Assembly (NCBI GenBank): GCA_937996625.1
Contig: CALKVA010000004.1
Location: forward strand, 62,001 to 126,000
DNA: 64,000 nt
DNA from: UBA5951 sp009936885
GTDB taxonomy: Bacteria > Pseudomonadota > Alphaproteobacteria > Puniceispirillales > Puniceispirillaceae
Direction of reading: 5' to 3'
Position 1 is the stretch's first letter; the number at the start of each line of letters is the position of its first letter. Below are positions 62,730 to 64,000 of this stretch, piece by piece. Under the pieces are notes generated by a model. That model was given only the letters and a program-made list of their open reading frames with translations, was not told where the DNA came from and ran no database searches. Made by a program: the position numbers and the translations under genes.

Positions 62730-62853
62730 CGCTGGATATAAGCCAGATATAAGATAGCGTCACAGAAGGAACTCAAAGCTGTTACGGTACAACCGAAATG
62801 CTTTGCGAATTAATCGATAAAGCAGATGAAAGACCAAATTCAACGGCACTTAA

Positions 62854-64000
62854 ATGTTCAATTACACTCATATCAGACAACGTAAAAAACAGTCAGACTC
62901 AATTTATTGGCAGCTATCAGCTATTCTATGCAGTTTGTTTATTTTAATGCCTATATTCAATATTATTCTTGTCTCGTTAGGGAATAATGAGGGGCTATTA
63001 TCGCATCTGCAACAAACAGTGCTCCCAAGATATTTCCTAAATACGGTTATTCTGATGGTGGGTGTTGGATTAGTTGCCACAATTTTTGGAGTATCTTCTG
63101 GCTGGATAATTTCCAGATATGAATTTTGGGGTAGAGGCACACTTAGCTGGATGCTGGTTCTGCCAGCAGCTATTCCAGCCTATCTGATAGCCTATACCTA
63201 CACTGATTTTTTAGAATATGCAGGGCCTGTTCAAACTTACCTGCGATACCTTTTTGGCTGGAATACACCAAGGGAATATTGGTTTCCTGACATTAGGACG
63301 CATTATGGCGCTATTTTAATGATGGCATCTGTTCTCTATCCTTATATTTACATTTTTGTCAGAACCACATTTCAGCAGATATCGAGAACATTATGTGAAG
63401 CAGCTGAAATAACAGATAAGCCTTTATTCTCAGGCGTAGCTGTGCCATTGGCAAGGCCTGCTATTATTGCCAGCCTATCTCTTGTCTTAATGGAGGTGGT
63501 ATCTGATTTTGGCACAGTTGATTATTTTGGAATAGAAACGCTTACACTTGGGATTTTTAATGTCTGGCTTGGAATGAATAATATTGTTGCAGCTGCCCAA
63601 ATTTCGATTTTTGCATTTGCTTTAATTTTAGTGTTGTTAGCTATTGAACGTTATGCACGCTCTAACCGTCTTTTTTCAAATAAGTCCCCTGGTCTTAAGG
63701 GAATGCCGAGGATCAGCCTCGAGCCAAAATTACAATTAGTTTGTTTTGTAATTTGCAGTCTTCCTATTGTAATCGGATTTATTGTACCTGTCGGAATATT
63801 GCTTTCCTTTATCATAGAGGCAAACAATTTTGGCTCTTTCCGATTTCTCCAGCAGACATTCAATAACACTCTTGTTATTGCGCTCTTAAGTGCTTTGTTC
63901 ATCATAATCATATCTGCGTTTTTGGCAATTATCAGTTTTTACAGACTTCACAAACTAGGACGTTTTTTTGCAGGTATTTCGGCAACAGGTTATGCTTTTC
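62854..64000 (+). CDS. Fe(III)-type ABC transporter permease, 3' end outside window
   Basis: Inner-membrane permease of the FbpB/AfuB/SfuB type, of which at least 382 residues are in the window. ATG 62854 follows an in-frame TAA directly; the ribosome binding site is weak. The N-terminus is basic (RQRKKQSDS) and then enters the first helix (WQLSAILCSLFILMPIFNII). LPAAIPAYLIAYTYTDFLEY and the EAA-loop region LCEAAEITDKPLFSGVAVPL (about residues 181-200) are typical. The family carries two fused permease halves; the second half runs past base 64000. No substrate-binding protein gene precedes it. A Fur-like box upstream supports iron as substrate. Confidence 0.88.
   Translation, partial: MFNYTHIRQRKKQSDSIYWQLSAILCSLFILMPIFNIILVSLGNNEGLLSHLQQTVLPRYFLNTVILMVGVGLVATIFGVSSGWIISRYEFWGRGTLSWMLVLPAAIPAYLIAYTYTDFLEYAGPVQTYLRYLFGWNTPREYWFPDIRTHYGAILMMASVLYPYIYIFVRTTFQQISRTLCEAAEITDKPLFSGVAVPLARPAIIASLSLVLMEVVSDFGTVDYFGIETLTLGIFNVWLGMNNIVAAAQISIFAFALILVLLAIERYARSNRLFSNKSPGLKGMPRISLEPKLQLVCFVICSLPIVIGFIVPVGILLSFIIEANNFGSFRFLQQTFNNTLVIALLSALFIIIISAFLAIISFYRLHKLGRFFAGISATGYAF

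Larger units (their letters stand above)
62423..62853. other. Intergenic region between ppk1 and the iron permease gene
   Basis: 431 bp, divergent promoters expected. It holds a Fur-like palindrome (62576-62598), a possible 21-codon ORF with a ribosome binding site (62664-62729), and GATATAAG repeated twice around a short CTGG-N7-CCAG inverted repeat (62732-62751). No clear -35/-10 pair or Pho box stands out. Confidence 0.5.

Noticed and set aside
62798..62950. 49-codon ORF overlapping the start of the iron permease
   Set aside because: No ribosome binding site, composition not protein-like, and it overlaps the permease, whose own frame is clearly coding.
1..64000. Mobile elements, CRISPR arrays, tRNA or rRNA genes
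   Set aside because: No transposase or integrase frames, no regularly spaced repeats other than the metZ array, and no cloverleaf or rRNA-like segments were seen in the spacers.

Overview
This window is a gene-dense, AT-rich (around 40% GC by eye) chromosomal segment of an alphaproteobacterium. The evidence is the gene order tsaB-rimI-miaB-phoH-ybeY-corC-lnt-metK-trmB-rimP-nusA-ylxR-infB-rbfA-truB-rpsO-pnp, the fabA-fabB-fabI unsaturated fatty-acid cluster, the ubiE-ubiB-coaBC-dut cluster divergent from mutM, and a RegB/RegA redox two-component pair. Low GC, short spacers and many 1-4 bp gene overlaps suggest a streamlined, possibly marine lineage such as the SAR116 group; that placement is inference. 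I saw no rRNA or tRNA genes, insertion sequences, prophage or CRISPR arrays. Nearly everything is core metabolism, so the interest lies in fusions, residue changes and intergenic DNA.

Layout: 1-522, end of nth. 539-3526 (minus), malic enzyme maeB and a proline/glutamate-rich lipoprotein. 3647-10727, mutS-glnD-murJ, then trpS, an Nfu-type Fe-S carrier and a Bax-like glucosaminidase, convergent with a polysaccharide deacetylase. 14629-23315, a tRNA-modification, RNA-processing and envelope block (tsaB, rimI, miaB, phoH, ybeY, corC, lnt, metK, trmB). 23520-33098, the translation operon (rimP to rpsO) and pnp. 33191-35765 (minus), fabA-fabB-fabI. 35846-37600, an SH3-domain protein divergent from a D-2-hydroxyacid dehydrogenase. 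37670-42714 (minus), ubiE-ubiB-coaBC-dut-moeB. 42843-44476, mutM, a small secreted protein and rpsT. 44790-52978, dnaA-dnaN-recF-gyrB followed directly by regB-regA. 53204-57639, metZ and three EamA-type transporters. 57749-62422, a GT4 glycosyltransferase convergent with ppk-ppx. 62854 to the end, the start of a Fe(III)-type ABC permease.

The items most worth following are: (i) CoaBC with an N-terminal Cro-like helix-turn-helix domain and a double inverted repeat just upstream of its start codon, which looks like an autoregulated pantothenate/CoA enzyme; (ii) a perfect 14-bp palindrome next to the fabA ribosome binding site; (iii) four tandem 15-bp repeats abutting the metZ translation start; (iv) a RegB-like kinase translationally coupled to gyrB whose phospho-acceptor His is followed by Lys instead of the usual acidic residue; (v) a strong terminator hairpin immediately upstream of the rimP-nusA-infB operon; (vi) a Fur-type palindrome between ppk and the iron-transporter permease, together with the apparent absence of fur from its usual place between rimI and miaB.
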